Of a stretch of 20,987 nucleotides of DNA, positions 13,298 to 20,169 are shown in pieces. Under the pieces are notes generated by a model. That model saw only the letters and a list, made by a program, of their open reading frames with translations, did no database searches and was not told where the DNA came from. How positions within the stretch are numbered: the stretch's first letter is position 1; every line of letters starts with the position of its first letter. This DNA comes from DASTGO01 sp035719045 (lineage in GTDB: Bacteria; Actinomycetota; Actinomycetes; Actinomycetales; Kineosporiaceae): NCBI GenBank assembly GCA_035719045.1, contig DASTGO010000016.1:1-20987 (forward strand). Reading direction: 5' to 3'. The position numbers were made by a program, and so were the translations under genes.

Positions 13298-13870
13298 ATG
13301 CGCCGAACGCTTCTGGCCATCACCGCAGTGTTACTCGCCACGGTCGGGACGGCGCTGCTCTACGTCTACGTCGCCAGCGCCGACGCCCGGGCCCAGCAGG
13401 GCATCGAGAGCCGGAACGTGCTGGTCGCGGCCGTGGACCTGCCCGCCGGGACCCCGTCGGGCCAGGTGCGCGTCGCGACCAGGGCGATGCCTGCGTTCGG
13501 GGTGGTCCCGCAGGCGCTCACCGAACTCGGATCGGTCCAGGGCAAGGTACTCACCGTCCCGGTCCTGGCCGGGGAACAGCTCAGCGCGCGCATGTTCGAC
13601 GCCCGGTCCAGCAACGGCCTGACCCCGGGCAACCGCGGGGTGTCGGTCGCCATCGGCGATGCGAACCGGGTGGCCAGCCTGCTCAAGAACGGCGACACGG
13701 TCGCGGTCTTCCGTCAGGGGCAGGGCGGGCTCACGCCGGTGCTGCCGCGGGCGAGGGTACTGATCGCCGATCCCCGGGGCACCGTCACCTTCGACCTGTC
13801 CGCGGACGACGCCGCCGCTCTGCTCGAGGCGTCCGCCAAGGGTCCGCTGGTGCTGGAGATCATCGCCTGA
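13298..13870 (+). CDS. CpaB/RcpC-like SAF-domain membrane-anchored protein
   Basis: This 190-residue protein has an N-terminal transmembrane anchor (5-27). A SAF domain (about 40-101) follows, with NVLVAAVDLPAGTPSG, RAMPAFGVVPQAL and GKVLTVPVLAGEQLSARMF, then the CpaB/RcpC domain with NRGVSVAIGDANRVASLLKNGDTVAVF (112-138). In Flp/Tad pilus systems CpaB is an extracytoplasmic assembly factor. The length is at the short end for CpaB. There are no tadA, cpaE, flp or prepilin-peptidase genes in the window, so it is an orphan that may serve a pilus locus elsewhere or another role. The ATG at 13298 seems leaderless. The gene ends 2 bp from the convergent membrane-protein gene. Confidence 0.8.
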   Translation: MRRTLLAITAVLLATVGTALLYVYVASADARAQQGIESRNVLVAAVDLPAGTPSGQVRVATRAMPAFGVVPQALTELGSVQGKVLTVPVLAGEQLSARMFDARSSNGLTPGNRGVSVAIGDANRVASLLKNGDTVAVFRQGQGGLTPVLPRARVLIADPRGTVTFDLSADDAAALLEASAKGPLVLEIIA

Positions 13871-13872
13871 GC

Positions 13873-14634
13873 TCAGGACGGCAGGCGGTCGCCGAGCGCG
13901 ATCCGGCCGGGGTCGTCCGGGTCGATCCGGACCTCGTGCAGGTCCCCCGCCCGCGGCGGAACCTCCGCGCCGACATGGTGGTCCACCTCGACGGTGTAAC
14001 GCTCGCCGCCGTCACCCGGGTCCACCCGCAGCAGCAGCCCGACGATGCGCGAGCGCCCGGACCGGCGGCCGGCGTCGTCGACGTCGACCACGACCGCTCG
14101 CCCCGGCCGGCCCTCCACCCACAGCCGGGCCCGTTCCCGCTCGAAGCGTGCCCGGCGACGCAGCGTCCAGCGCCAGGCCAGCAGCAGGATGATCCCGTTG
14201 GCGAAGAACTCCCCGCCGATCACCCCGCCGACCCAGCCCGCACCCTGCACGGAAGCCGCCAGGCCACCCATCCCGGCCGCCAGGGACAGCACCCCGAGGG
14301 CGACCAGCGCACCGCCCGCGACGAGTGCCCCGGCGGCGCAGGCGAACCCGGCCCCGAAGGCAGCCGCACCTGCCGAGCCGGCAGCCAGGCAGCTGCGTCC
14401 GGCCGGGCAGTACCCGGAGACCAGCACGAGATCCGTCCCGATGGTGCACAGGACGAGGCTGGCCAGGTTGAGCGCCAGGGTGTACGCCGACCGCCGACTG
14501 CCGGCATCGGCCCCCGGTCCCGCGATCACGCCGGTCACAGTAGCCCCGGGCCGGCCCGGATCAGCGGGCAGGTAGCGGGATCTCGCCGCTCTCGATGGTG
14601 GTAGCACCGCCGAGAGCGGCACAGCGATGAACAC
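13873..14634 (-). CDS. Membrane protein with C-terminal beta-rich DUF3592-like domain
   Basis: 253 residues, not recognised as a named protein. A short N-terminal arm precedes hydrophobic segments at about 50-73, 85-125 (Ala/Gly-rich, probably two passes) and 135-157. A basic stretch RRRARFERERAR follows, then a soluble region of about 80 residues. Its pattern GRAVVVDVDDAG...LLLRVDPGDGGERYTVEV...V-P-RAGDLHEVRIDPDDPGRIAL resembles the beta domain of DUF3592-like actinobacterial membrane proteins. Four cysteines lie in or near the hydrophobic part. GTG at 14634 has GAAGGG 5 nt upstream (14640-14645) and is 17 bp from the upstream gene's stop, suggesting co-transcription. A GTG at 14538 is an alternative start. 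Confidence 0.65.
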   Translation of the reverse strand: MFIAVPLSAVLPPSRAARSRYLPADPGRPGATVTGVIAGPGADAGSRRSAYTLALNLASLVLCTIGTDLVLVSGYCPAGRSCLAAGSAGAAAFGAGFACAAGALVAGGALVALGVLSLAAGMGGLAASVQGAGWVGGVIGGEFFANGIILLLAWRWTLRRRARFERERARLWVEGRPGRAVVVDVDDAGRRSGRSRIVGLLLRVDPGDGGERYTVEVDHHVGAEVPPRAGDLHEVRIDPDDPGRIALGDRLPS

Positions 14635-14651
14635 CCGGACCCTTCGCGGCC

Positions 14652-15854
14652 CTACGACAGGGACGGATCGGTCACCACCGGCCGCGGATCGGGCGGGGGC
14701 GCTCCGCGGCCGGGGGGAATGACGGGCCCGCCCGCCCGGCTCCCGGTGGCGGCATGGGCGGCCTCCAGTTGGGTGCGGGCCAGCAACTGGTTGTCGGCGA
14801 CCACCTGGAGCCAGTGGTTCTGCCGTTCGGCGTTGGTCAGGTCCAGCCAGTGCCGGAACAGGTCACGGGTGTCCCGGCCCAGCGGCAGCCGCCCCTCCGC
14901 CTGGTGCACCTCCATGGTCAGGGACAACCGCTGCGGGGTACACCGGGCCAGCGCCTCACCCAGGATCTCGGCCAGGCCCGCCGGACCGAACATCGGGGCC
15001 AGCGACTGCACACCCTCGTACCGGAACGGGACCGGGAACCGGGTCAGGAAGCTGAAGTGGTCCGACAGCCCGGTCACCGCGGGATGCCCGTCGTGCAGGT
15101 GGAAGTGCAGGGTCTTCCCCAGCGGCGCCAGTTCGGCGATCAGCCCGAGGACGGCGGGCAGCGCGGCGCGGGTGGCCCGCTGGACCCGGTCCGCGTGCCG
15201 GACCAGGACCGGGTCGGTGAGGCTGAACGTCGCGCCGTGACCACCCGGACCCGCCGCCAGCCGGCGCCGGACCTCGGCCAGCCCCACATGCCCGATGTCG
15301 ACACAGACGCTGGCCCGCTCCACCTCGGCGACCCGGTGCGCGACCCCCGCGAACCAGTCCAGCGGCGTGCCCGCGGCGTACTCCAGGAAGACCAGCGGAC
15401 CCGAGGTCCGGTCGGCGATCTCGCGCAGCCCGTCGACCAGCCGGTCCTCCCGGCCGACCTGCTGCGGCTTGTCGTGCACCACGAAACCGGCCACCCGGCC
15501 CTCGAAGCGGCGGATGAAGGTCGCCACCGCCACCCGCGCCGACTCCTCCAGCAGGTCCAGCCTGCGGTTGAGGTGGACCGTCGGCAGGGTCGGATGCTCC
15601 GGGACGAGGGCGAGCAGCCGGTCCAGCTCGTCGGGGTGGTCGGCGTACAGTTCGGCGGGCATCCCGGCCTGGGCGAACCTCAGCCGGGTGAGTCTCAGCA
15701 GCGCGGAGTCGCCCGGCACCCGTTGCTGGAACAGCCCCCGGATCCCCGGCAGGCCGGACACTTCCCCGGCATGCTGCGACGTCCCCGACCCGTCTTCCAC
15801 AATGCCCTGACCATACCTGCGCGACCGCACTTCGGCATCAGGTCGTCCGACCAC
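14652..15854 (-). CDS. TIM-barrel protein of the AP-endonuclease-2 / xylose-isomerase-like superfamily
   Basis: This 400-residue protein shows the strand-end metal ligands of a sugar isomerase/epimerase-like TIM barrel. These are FLEYAAG with Glu158, CVDIGHVGL with Asp186 and His189, HFHLHDGHP with His/Asp at 252-257, and TMEVH with Glu315. The Glu-Asp-His-Glu pattern suggests a divalent-metal enzyme acting on a sugar or related carbonyl compound, but the substrate cannot be told. The N-terminal 40 residues are poorly conserved-looking and the C-terminal 30 are Pro/Gly-rich. GTG at 15854 has GAGG 4 nt upstream. A GTG at 15800 would trim 18 residues. The membrane-protein gene follows 17 bp downstream. 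Confidence 0.65.
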   Translation of the reverse strand: MVGRPDAEVRSRRYGQGIVEDGSGTSQHAGEVSGLPGIRGLFQQRVPGDSALLRLTRLRFAQAGMPAELYADHPDELDRLLALVPEHPTLPTVHLNRRLDLLEESARVAVATFIRRFEGRVAGFVVHDKPQQVGREDRLVDGLREIADRTSGPLVFLEYAAGTPLDWFAGVAHRVAEVERASVCVDIGHVGLAEVRRRLAAGPGGHGATFSLTDPVLVRHADRVQRATRAALPAVLGLIAELAPLGKTLHFHLHDGHPAVTGLSDHFSFLTRFPVPFRYEGVQSLAPMFGPAGLAEILGEALARCTPQRLSLTMEVHQAEGRLPLGRDTRDLFRHWLDLTNAERQNHWLQVVADNQLLARTQLEAAHAATGSRAGGPVIPPGRGAPPPDPRPVVTDPSLS

Positions 15855-16156
15855 CGCACCTCACCCCGTTCCCCGCGTTGCCACCGACTCCAGGGATCAC
15901 CAGGGCGGGGCAACATGTGCGCGGACCGTTGCTCGGCAAGGAGTTGGGACGCCGCTGACACCTCCGGCATGGCGCACCCCTGCCCGCCTCTGCGTCGACT
16001 ATCCGCCTTCCGGGCGCCCGGCGGAACAGTCTGGAACAAACCGTTCGGCCCCGAAGGTCAACTGGCGCAACGAATCTCGGGCCCGGCGGAGCTGCGGGAC
16101 GGCGTCGACGCACTGCCGGGACAGCTGCGCCGGACCGGCCCGGCCGGCCTGATGGG
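15855..16156. other. Gene-free interval upstream of the TIM-barrel gene
   Basis: Short ORFs on both strands show no recognisable protein, start context or coding continuity. The interval should hold the minus-strand promoter of the TIM-barrel gene, but no convincing -10/-35 pair was found. The only notable pattern is a direct repeat of GGAACA at 16023-16028 and 16033-16038. Confidence 0.4.
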
Positions 16157-16188
16157 TCCGGGCGACCGGGCTACCCCGGTCACCCGGG
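16157..16188 (-). terminator. Strong hairpin overlapping the stop codon of the GMC oxidoreductase gene
   Basis: GACCGGG (16164-16170) pairs perfectly with CCCGGTC (16175-16181) around CTAC. After one mismatch the stem continues for five more G-C pairs plus a G-T pair. The stop codon (16180-16182) is inside the stem. This is a plausible factor-independent-like or Rho-assisted terminator, without a U-tract. Confidence 0.5.
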
Positions 16189-17949
16189 GGCCCCGCCGGG
16201 CAGGGCCGGGTGACCCGCGGCGACCGGGTCCACGGCCCGGTACGGCTCGCCCTGGGCCGGGCGCGGATCCGGTTCACCGCGGTTCGGCCACGCCGCGAAC
16301 GCCCGCTCGGCCTGCGCGGTGATGGTCAGCGACGGGTTCACCCCGAGGTTGGCCGACAGCGCCGAACCGTCCACGATGTGCAGGCCCGGATATCCCCAGA
16401 CCCGGTGGTAGGGGTCCACCACGCCGCGCTGCGGTGAGGACCCGATGACGCAGCCGCCGATGAAGTGCGCGGTCATCGGGATGTCGAACAGGTTGGTGAT
16501 CGGCGCCCCGGTGATCGTGGGCTGCCCGGTCCGGGCCGCCAACCGGTCGGCCACGGCCCGGATCGCGGTGTGCCCGGCGGGGATCCAGGCCGGGTTCGGC
16601 GCACCGTGCCCGGGAACCGAGGTCAGCCGCCACCCCGCACCGAGCCGGCGGCGGCGGGCCCGCACCGTGATCGAGTTGTCCACCGGCTGCATGACCAGGC
16701 CGATCACGGTGCGCTCGGAGAACCGGCGGGCCGGGGGCGGGACCAGGAACCGCAGCACGCCGGGGCGGCGGAGCACCTGCCTCAGGACAGCTCGCTTGTG
16801 ACCGCCCCTGCGACCGTCGCGGTGGCCGTCGGCCATCAGCATGGTGAGGCTGCCCATGACGTTCGAGCCGCGCCCGTAGCGGACGTTCTCGAGGTGGGTG
16901 TGCTCGTCCGGGTGGAACGAGGTGGTGATGGCCACGCCCCGGGTCAGGTCGACGTCTCGGGGGACCGCGCGGGTCATCGCGCCGAGCAGTGCCTCGGAGT
17001 TGGTCCGGGTGAGGTCGCCGAGCCGGTCCGACAGCCGGGGCAGGGCTCCGCTGCCCTTCATGGCATGCAGCAGGGTCTGCGTCCCCCAGGTCCCGGCGGC
17101 GAGCACGACCTGTCCCGCGGTGATCGTCCGCGGCTCACCACGGCCCCAGGCCCCGGTCCGGCGGGTGGCGATCCGCCAGCCGCGGGCGGGATCCGCGGGG
17201 TCGAGCGGGCGCAGGTCGACCACGGTACGCAGCGCCTCGATCCGCACCCCGAGCCGTTCGGCGAGCGCCAGGTAGTTCTTCACCAGGGTGTTCTTCGCCC
17301 CGATCCGGCACCCCACCATGCAGTTGCCGCATTCGGTGCAGCCGGTGCGGGCCGGGCCCGCCCCGGCGAAGTACGGGTCCGGCACGGTCACCCCCGGTTC
17401 CCGCGCCCCGTCCCGGCCGAAGAACACCCCGGCCGGGGTCTTCCGCACGGTGTGCCCGACGCCGAGGCTGCGGGCCGCCACCCGCATCACCTCCTCCACC
17501 GGTCCCTCGCAGGGGTTCTCCTCGACCACACCGAGCATCCGCTTCGCCTGCGCGTAGTGCGGGGCCAGCTCGGCCGCCCAGTCGGTGATGTCGCTCCACT
17601 GCCGGTCGGCGAAGAACGGTCCCGGTGGGACGTAGAGGGTGTTCGCGTAGACCAGGGAGCCGCCGCCGACCCCCGACCCGGCGAGGATCAGCACGTCGTC
17701 CAGCAGATGGATGCGCTGGATCCCGAAGCACTTCAGTCGCGGCGCCCACAGGTACCTGGTCAGTTGCCAGGAGGTCCGGGCGAAGTCCTCGTCCGCGAAG
17801 CGGCGCCCGGCCTCGACCACCAGGACGCGGTACCCCTTCTCGGCCAACCGCAGGGCGGCCACGCTCCCGCCGAACCCGGACCCGATGACCACGACGTCGT
17901 GGTCGAGCCGGACGGGCTCGCCCTCGCCTGCATCCTCCCGCCGGGTCAC
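16180..17949 (-). CDS. GMC-family flavin oxidoreductase (cholesterol-oxidase/ChoD-like)
   Basis: This 589-residue FAD-dependent enzyme is predicted to oxidise an alcohol such as a sterol or another lipid-like substrate. GTG at 17949 was chosen because GGGGAGG (17955-17961) lies 5 nt upstream and the FAD domain begins soon after; an upstream extension to 18138 has no such support. The dinucleotide-binding motif VVVIGSGFGGS is at 19-29, followed by VVEAG. GSGVGGGSLVYANTL (91-105) is the FAD-embedding loop. A cysteine cluster CxxCxxCxxxC lies at 204-214 within GCTECGNCMVGCRIGAKNTL. The C-terminal GMC active-site region has HFIGGCVIG (His495) and HIVDGSALSANLGVNPSLTI (Asn538). The length matches mycobacterial ChoD. 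No export signal is visible. It is divergent from the MerR gene. Confidence 0.88.
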   Translation of the reverse strand: MTRREDAGEGEPVRLDHDVVVIGSGFGGSVAALRLAEKGYRVLVVEAGRRFADEDFARTSWQLTRYLWAPRLKCFGIQRIHLLDDVLILAGSGVGGGSLVYANTLYVPPGPFFADRQWSDITDWAAELAPHYAQAKRMLGVVEENPCEGPVEEVMRVAARSLGVGHTVRKTPAGVFFGRDGAREPGVTVPDPYFAGAGPARTGCTECGNCMVGCRIGAKNTLVKNYLALAERLGVRIEALRTVVDLRPLDPADPARGWRIATRRTGAWGRGEPRTITAGQVVLAAGTWGTQTLLHAMKGSGALPRLSDRLGDLTRTNSEALLGAMTRAVPRDVDLTRGVAITTSFHPDEHTHLENVRYGRGSNVMGSLTMLMADGHRDGRRGGHKRAVLRQVLRRPGVLRFLVPPPARRFSERTVIGLVMQPVDNSITVRARRRRLGAGWRLTSVPGHGAPNPAWIPAGHTAIRAVADRLAARTGQPTITGAPITNLFDIPMTAHFIGGCVIGSSPQRGVVDPYHRVWGYPGLHIVDGSALSANLGVNPSLTITAQAERAFAAWPNRGEPDPRPAQGEPYRAVDPVAAGHPALPGGAPG

Positions 17950-18046
17950 CGGTGCCTCCCCGTCGGCGTCGACGTGCTCCTGCCGTGGACCGCCCGGCCC
18001 CGCCGCACACCGTACGGTCCGCCGGCCCGCGCCGGAAGCCCTCTTC

Positions 18047-18084
18047 CCTTGATCGACGGAGGGGCCCGTTTCCTTGATCGACGG
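18047..18084. repeat. 13-bp direct repeat with 25-bp period upstream of the GMC gene
   Basis: CCTTGATCGACGG occurs at 18047-18059 and again at 18072-18084. The flanking bases are also similar, so about 20 of 25 positions match between units. The sites lie about 100-135 bp upstream of the minus-strand start at 17949 and could be tandem activator or repressor sites about 2.4 helical turns apart. Confidence 0.6.
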
Positions 18085-18156
18085 GAGGGTCCGTCCGGCA
18101 CGGCTCCGGCACCACGGCTCCGGCCCGGACTGCGCCAACGGCTGGTTCGAATTGCG

Positions 18157-18185
18157 CCAATGACTATTGTGACAATGACTGTTGG
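18157..18185. promoter_or_regulatory. 29-bp dyad-symmetric operator candidate
   Basis: The element reads CCAA-N5-ATTGT-G-ACAAT-N5-TTGG and is symmetric about 18171, with every base of the outer and inner arms matching. It also contains a tandem direct repeat, CAATGACT at 18158 and 18173 (15-bp period). Its AT content is unusual for the region. The adjacent MerR product is the obvious candidate ligand, though a TetR-type protein would fit as well. Confidence 0.55.
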
Positions 18186-18432
18186 TGAGCTACGTTCTGC
18201 CCAGCCGGATCTCACGGTCCAGCCGAAAGGTCCGGGCATGTGGACGGATCGGTGCCTCGCCGGGCGGGGTGGAGGTGCCGATCCGTCCAGCTCGGACCAC
18301 CCGGAACCCTGCAGACCCTAGGCTGAGGGGCCACCCGACGAGATCCCACGGGCGCCCGGCTCGACCTCGACACAGGTCCGCGCACCGTGCCGGAACGGTC
18401 CGCCGGGTCCACGCCGGGCGGAGGGGACGCGG

Positions 18433-19155
18433 GTGACGGAGTACCGGGTCGACGAACTGGCGCAGGCCGCCGGGACGTCGGTCCGCAACGTCCGCGTCTA
18501 CCAGGAACGCGGCCTGCTCCCCCCACCACGCCGGGTCGGCCGGACCGGGGTCTACACCGAAGCCCACCTGGGCCGGCTGCGACTGATCCGCCTGCTGCTG
18601 CAACGCGGCTACACCTTCGCGACCATCGGTGAGCTGATCGAGGCCTGGACGACAGGTCAGGGCATCGCGGAACTCCTCGGCCTCGACGACGCCATCGCCA
18701 CCCCCTGGTCGGACGAGACCCCCGAACTGCGCGACGAGCAGAGCCTGGCCGCCGATGTCGGCGCCTTCACCCCCGAGGACCTGCAGCGCGCCGCGGCACT
18801 GGGCTTCGTCGACGTCCAGGGCGGCAGTGTCCTCGTGCCCAGCCCGCGCCTACTCGAGGCCGGCGCCCAACTGGTCGCCGCGGGTGTCCCGCTGTCCGCC
18901 GTGCTCGACCTCGCCGAGGGGCTGAAGACCCAACTGGACGAGGTGGCCCGGCTGATGTTCCGGATGTTCAACGCCAACGTCGCCCAGGAGGGCCGCAGCG
19001 CCGGGGAGGTCACGGAATCGCTGATGCGGCTGCGGCCCTTCGCCAAGCAGACGGTGGACGCCCTGTTGTCGATGGCCCTGGACCAGGAGTCGCAGCGCAT
19101 GCTCGAGCAGCGCGCGAAGCGGACCCGCACACCCACCACCCGGCACGGTGCGTAA
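18433..19155 (+). CDS. MerR-family transcriptional regulator
   Basis: 240 residues. The N-terminal winged helix is typical of MerR: YRVDELAQAAGTSVRNVRVYQERGLLPPPRR (4-34) followed by the wing GRTGVYTEAHLGRLRLIRLLLQRGYTFATIGELI (36-69). The rest (about 85-230) is a helical effector/dimerisation region with no cysteines, so it is not a metal or thiol sensor of the usual kind. A small organic or lipid ligand is more likely. GTG at 18433 has GGAGGGGA at 18420-18427, 5 nt upstream. It is divergent from the GMC oxidoreductase and directly upstream of the DUF6230/DUF6114 unit, so it may control either or both. Confidence 0.9.
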   Translation: MTEYRVDELAQAAGTSVRNVRVYQERGLLPPPRRVGRTGVYTEAHLGRLRLIRLLLQRGYTFATIGELIEAWTTGQGIAELLGLDDAIATPWSDETPELRDEQSLAADVGAFTPEDLQRAAALGFVDVQGGSVLVPSPRLLEAGAQLVAAGVPLSAVLDLAEGLKTQLDEVARLMFRMFNANVAQEGRSAGEVTESLMRLRPFAKQTVDALLSMALDQESQRMLEQRAKRTRTPTTRHGA

Positions 19156-19207
19156 CCAACTTCGAGCGGTACGCCGACGACCCCGGGGCGCGACTCGCCC
19201 TCGGTGA

Positions 19208-19223
19208 TTTCGCTCGGGCGAAA
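19208..19223. terminator. Inverted repeat TTTCGC-TCGG-GCGAAA after the MerR gene
   Basis: A perfect 6-bp stem with a 4-nt loop lies 53 bp after the MerR stop and just upstream of the next promoter candidate, followed by CCCTTTC. It may end the MerR transcript or serve as a binding site upstream of the -35 element. Confidence 0.4.
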
Positions 19224-19226
19224 CCC

Positions 19227-19255
19227 TTTCAGTTACCGGCGGGTAAACCTAGACT
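19227..19255 (+). promoter_or_regulatory. Promoter with a dyad in its spacer, upstream of the DUF6230 gene
   Basis: A -35-like TTTCAG (19227-19232) and a -10 TAGACT (19250-19255) are 17 bp apart. The spacer contains the perfect inverted repeat TTACC-GGCG-GGTAA (19233-19246). A dyad between -35 and -10 is the classical MerR-family arrangement, although MerR-activated promoters usually have 19-20 bp spacers. It would also suit a TetR-type repressor. Confidence 0.5.
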
Positions 19256-19271
19256 GCGGGGCGCCCGGCTG

Positions 19272-19295
19272 TGACGTAGGTCTATGACGTAGGTC
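19272..19295 (+). repeat. Tandem TGACGTAGGTC direct repeat in the DUF6230 leader
   Basis: Two exact 11-bp copies lie at 19272-19282 and 19285-19295 (13-bp period). The second copy is followed by A, giving a TGAC-GTAG-GTCA dyad. They lie just after the predicted transcription start (near 19262), where protein binding would repress. Confidence 0.65.
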
Positions 19296-19318
19296 AAACA
19301 GGCCCGTCCCACATCCCT

Positions 19319-19342
19319 CGCACCGATCGCCGGATCGGTGTG
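19319..19342 (+). promoter_or_regulatory. Leader hairpin before the DUF6230 gene
   Basis: CACCGATC (19321-19328) pairs perfectly with GATCGGTG (19333-19340) around GCCG, extended by a G-T and a C-G pair. It lies 8 nt before a doubled Shine-Dalgarno (CAGGAGG at 19351-19357 and 19361-19367). It could stabilise the mRNA 5' end or influence initiation. Confidence 0.5.
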
Positions 19343-19376
19343 CCCGCCCGCAGGAGGACCCAGGAGGGACTGCACC

Positions 19377-19982
19377 ATGAAGCCTGACGCAGCAGCCACG
19401 GGGCGCGTCGCGTGGCGGCGCTATGCGCTGATCTTCGCCCCCGCGCTCGTCATCGCGGGCCTGACCGTCGGTATGGCCGGTGAAGGGGCACTGGCGGCCT
19501 CGTTCGCCATCTCCGGCCCGGAGTTCAAGCTGTCCGCCGAGAAGCTGGACGGCCACGGGTTCGTGTCCTACAGCTCCTACGACACCACGGCCGACGGCAA
19601 GCACGTCGCCGTCACTCCGGCCGGGTTCCACGACGCGACGCTGCACAAGCTGTGCCAGTCCGTGGTCTCGCCCAGCCCGTTCGGTCCCATCACGATGCGG
19701 CTGACCGCAGGCACCGGTGACACCCCCGTCACGGCTTCGAACATGGTCGCCGACTTCAACGAGCTGAGCGGTGACATCACCTTCACCGACTACGCGGGCG
19801 GCGTGGACGCCGCGCACCTCAAGGGCGGCCCGACCACCGGTGAGGCCGGGCAGTGGGGTCAGCAGGCAGGCGTCATCCACATCGACAACCTGCACCAGAA
19901 CACCCTCAGCACGACCGCGGCCACCTTCGTCCTGTCCGGGCTGAAGATCAACGTGTCGTTCGGCAAGAACGAGTGCTACTGA
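19377..19982 (+). CDS. DUF6230 family secreted or membrane-anchored protein
   Basis: 201 residues. A basic N terminus (GRVAWRRY) precedes a hydrophobic segment at about 16-36, then ALAASF, consistent with export or an N-terminal anchor. The extracytoplasmic part is rich in small and polar residues: SFAISGPEFKLSAEKLDGHGFVSY, then GGVDAAHLKGGPTTGEAGQWGQQAGVIHIDNLHQ, ending in FGKNECY. Two cysteines (93 and 200) could form a disulfide. This family is widespread in actinomycetes and was often annotated as cholesterol esterase without catalytic support; no Ser-His-Asp esterase motif is visible here. ATG at 19377 has AGGAGGG at 19362-19368. It is followed by a DUF6114 gene, its usual partner. Confidence 0.85.
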   Translation: MKPDAAATGRVAWRRYALIFAPALVIAGLTVGMAGEGALAASFAISGPEFKLSAEKLDGHGFVSYSSYDTTADGKHVAVTPAGFHDATLHKLCQSVVSPSPFGPITMRLTAGTGDTPVTASNMVADFNELSGDITFTDYAGGVDAAHLKGGPTTGEAGQWGQQAGVIHIDNLHQNTLSTTAATFVLSGLKINVSFGKNECY

Positions 19983-20014
19983 CCCCGGCGTCGCCGCCCT
20001 GTCTCCGTCCTGGA

Positions 20015-20054
20015 GCACCGGCGGGCCGGGACCACCTGCCCCGGCCCGCCGTGC
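20015..20054 (+). terminator. Strong hairpin between the DUF6230 and DUF6114 genes
   Basis: CGGCGGGCCGGG (20019-20030) pairs perfectly with 20040-20051 around a 9-nt loop, extended past a single bulged C by GCA/TGC. It lies 33 bp after the DUF6230 stop. It may attenuate transcription into the DUF6114 gene or protect the 3' end of the first cistron's mRNA. There is no U-tract. Confidence 0.55.
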
Positions 20055-20169
20055 CCGCGGTTCCACCCGGAACCTGATCCGCGGGGCGACCCCTCGGCGG
20101 TCGTGATCCGTGGGTGTCCTGCCGGCCGTCGTGCCGGGCGACCCCTTGTCAGAGAAGTGAGCTGCCCTC

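Larger units (their letters stand above)
17950..18432. other. 483-bp divergent control region between the GMC oxidoreductase and MerR genes
   Basis: No gene is supported. It contains an exact 13-mer repeated with 25-bp period (18047-18084) and a 29-bp dyad-symmetric element (18157-18185). A TAGGCT -10-like hexamer lies at 18319-18324, about 110 bp upstream of the MerR start. The locally AT-richer patch around 18150-18190 stands out from the surrounding DNA and is the likeliest promoter/operator core. Confidence 0.5.

Noticed and set aside
17950..18138. N-terminal extension of the GMC oxidoreductase to 18138
   Set aside because: The extension is low-complexity and overlaps the 25-bp repeats, while GTG 17949 has GGGGAGG 5 nt upstream right before the FAD-binding strand.
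16465..18321. Plus-strand ORF of about 620 codons opposite the GMC oxidoreductase
   Set aside because: Shadow frame: the minus strand has complete GMC motifs, and this product is compositionally biased with no recognisable domain.
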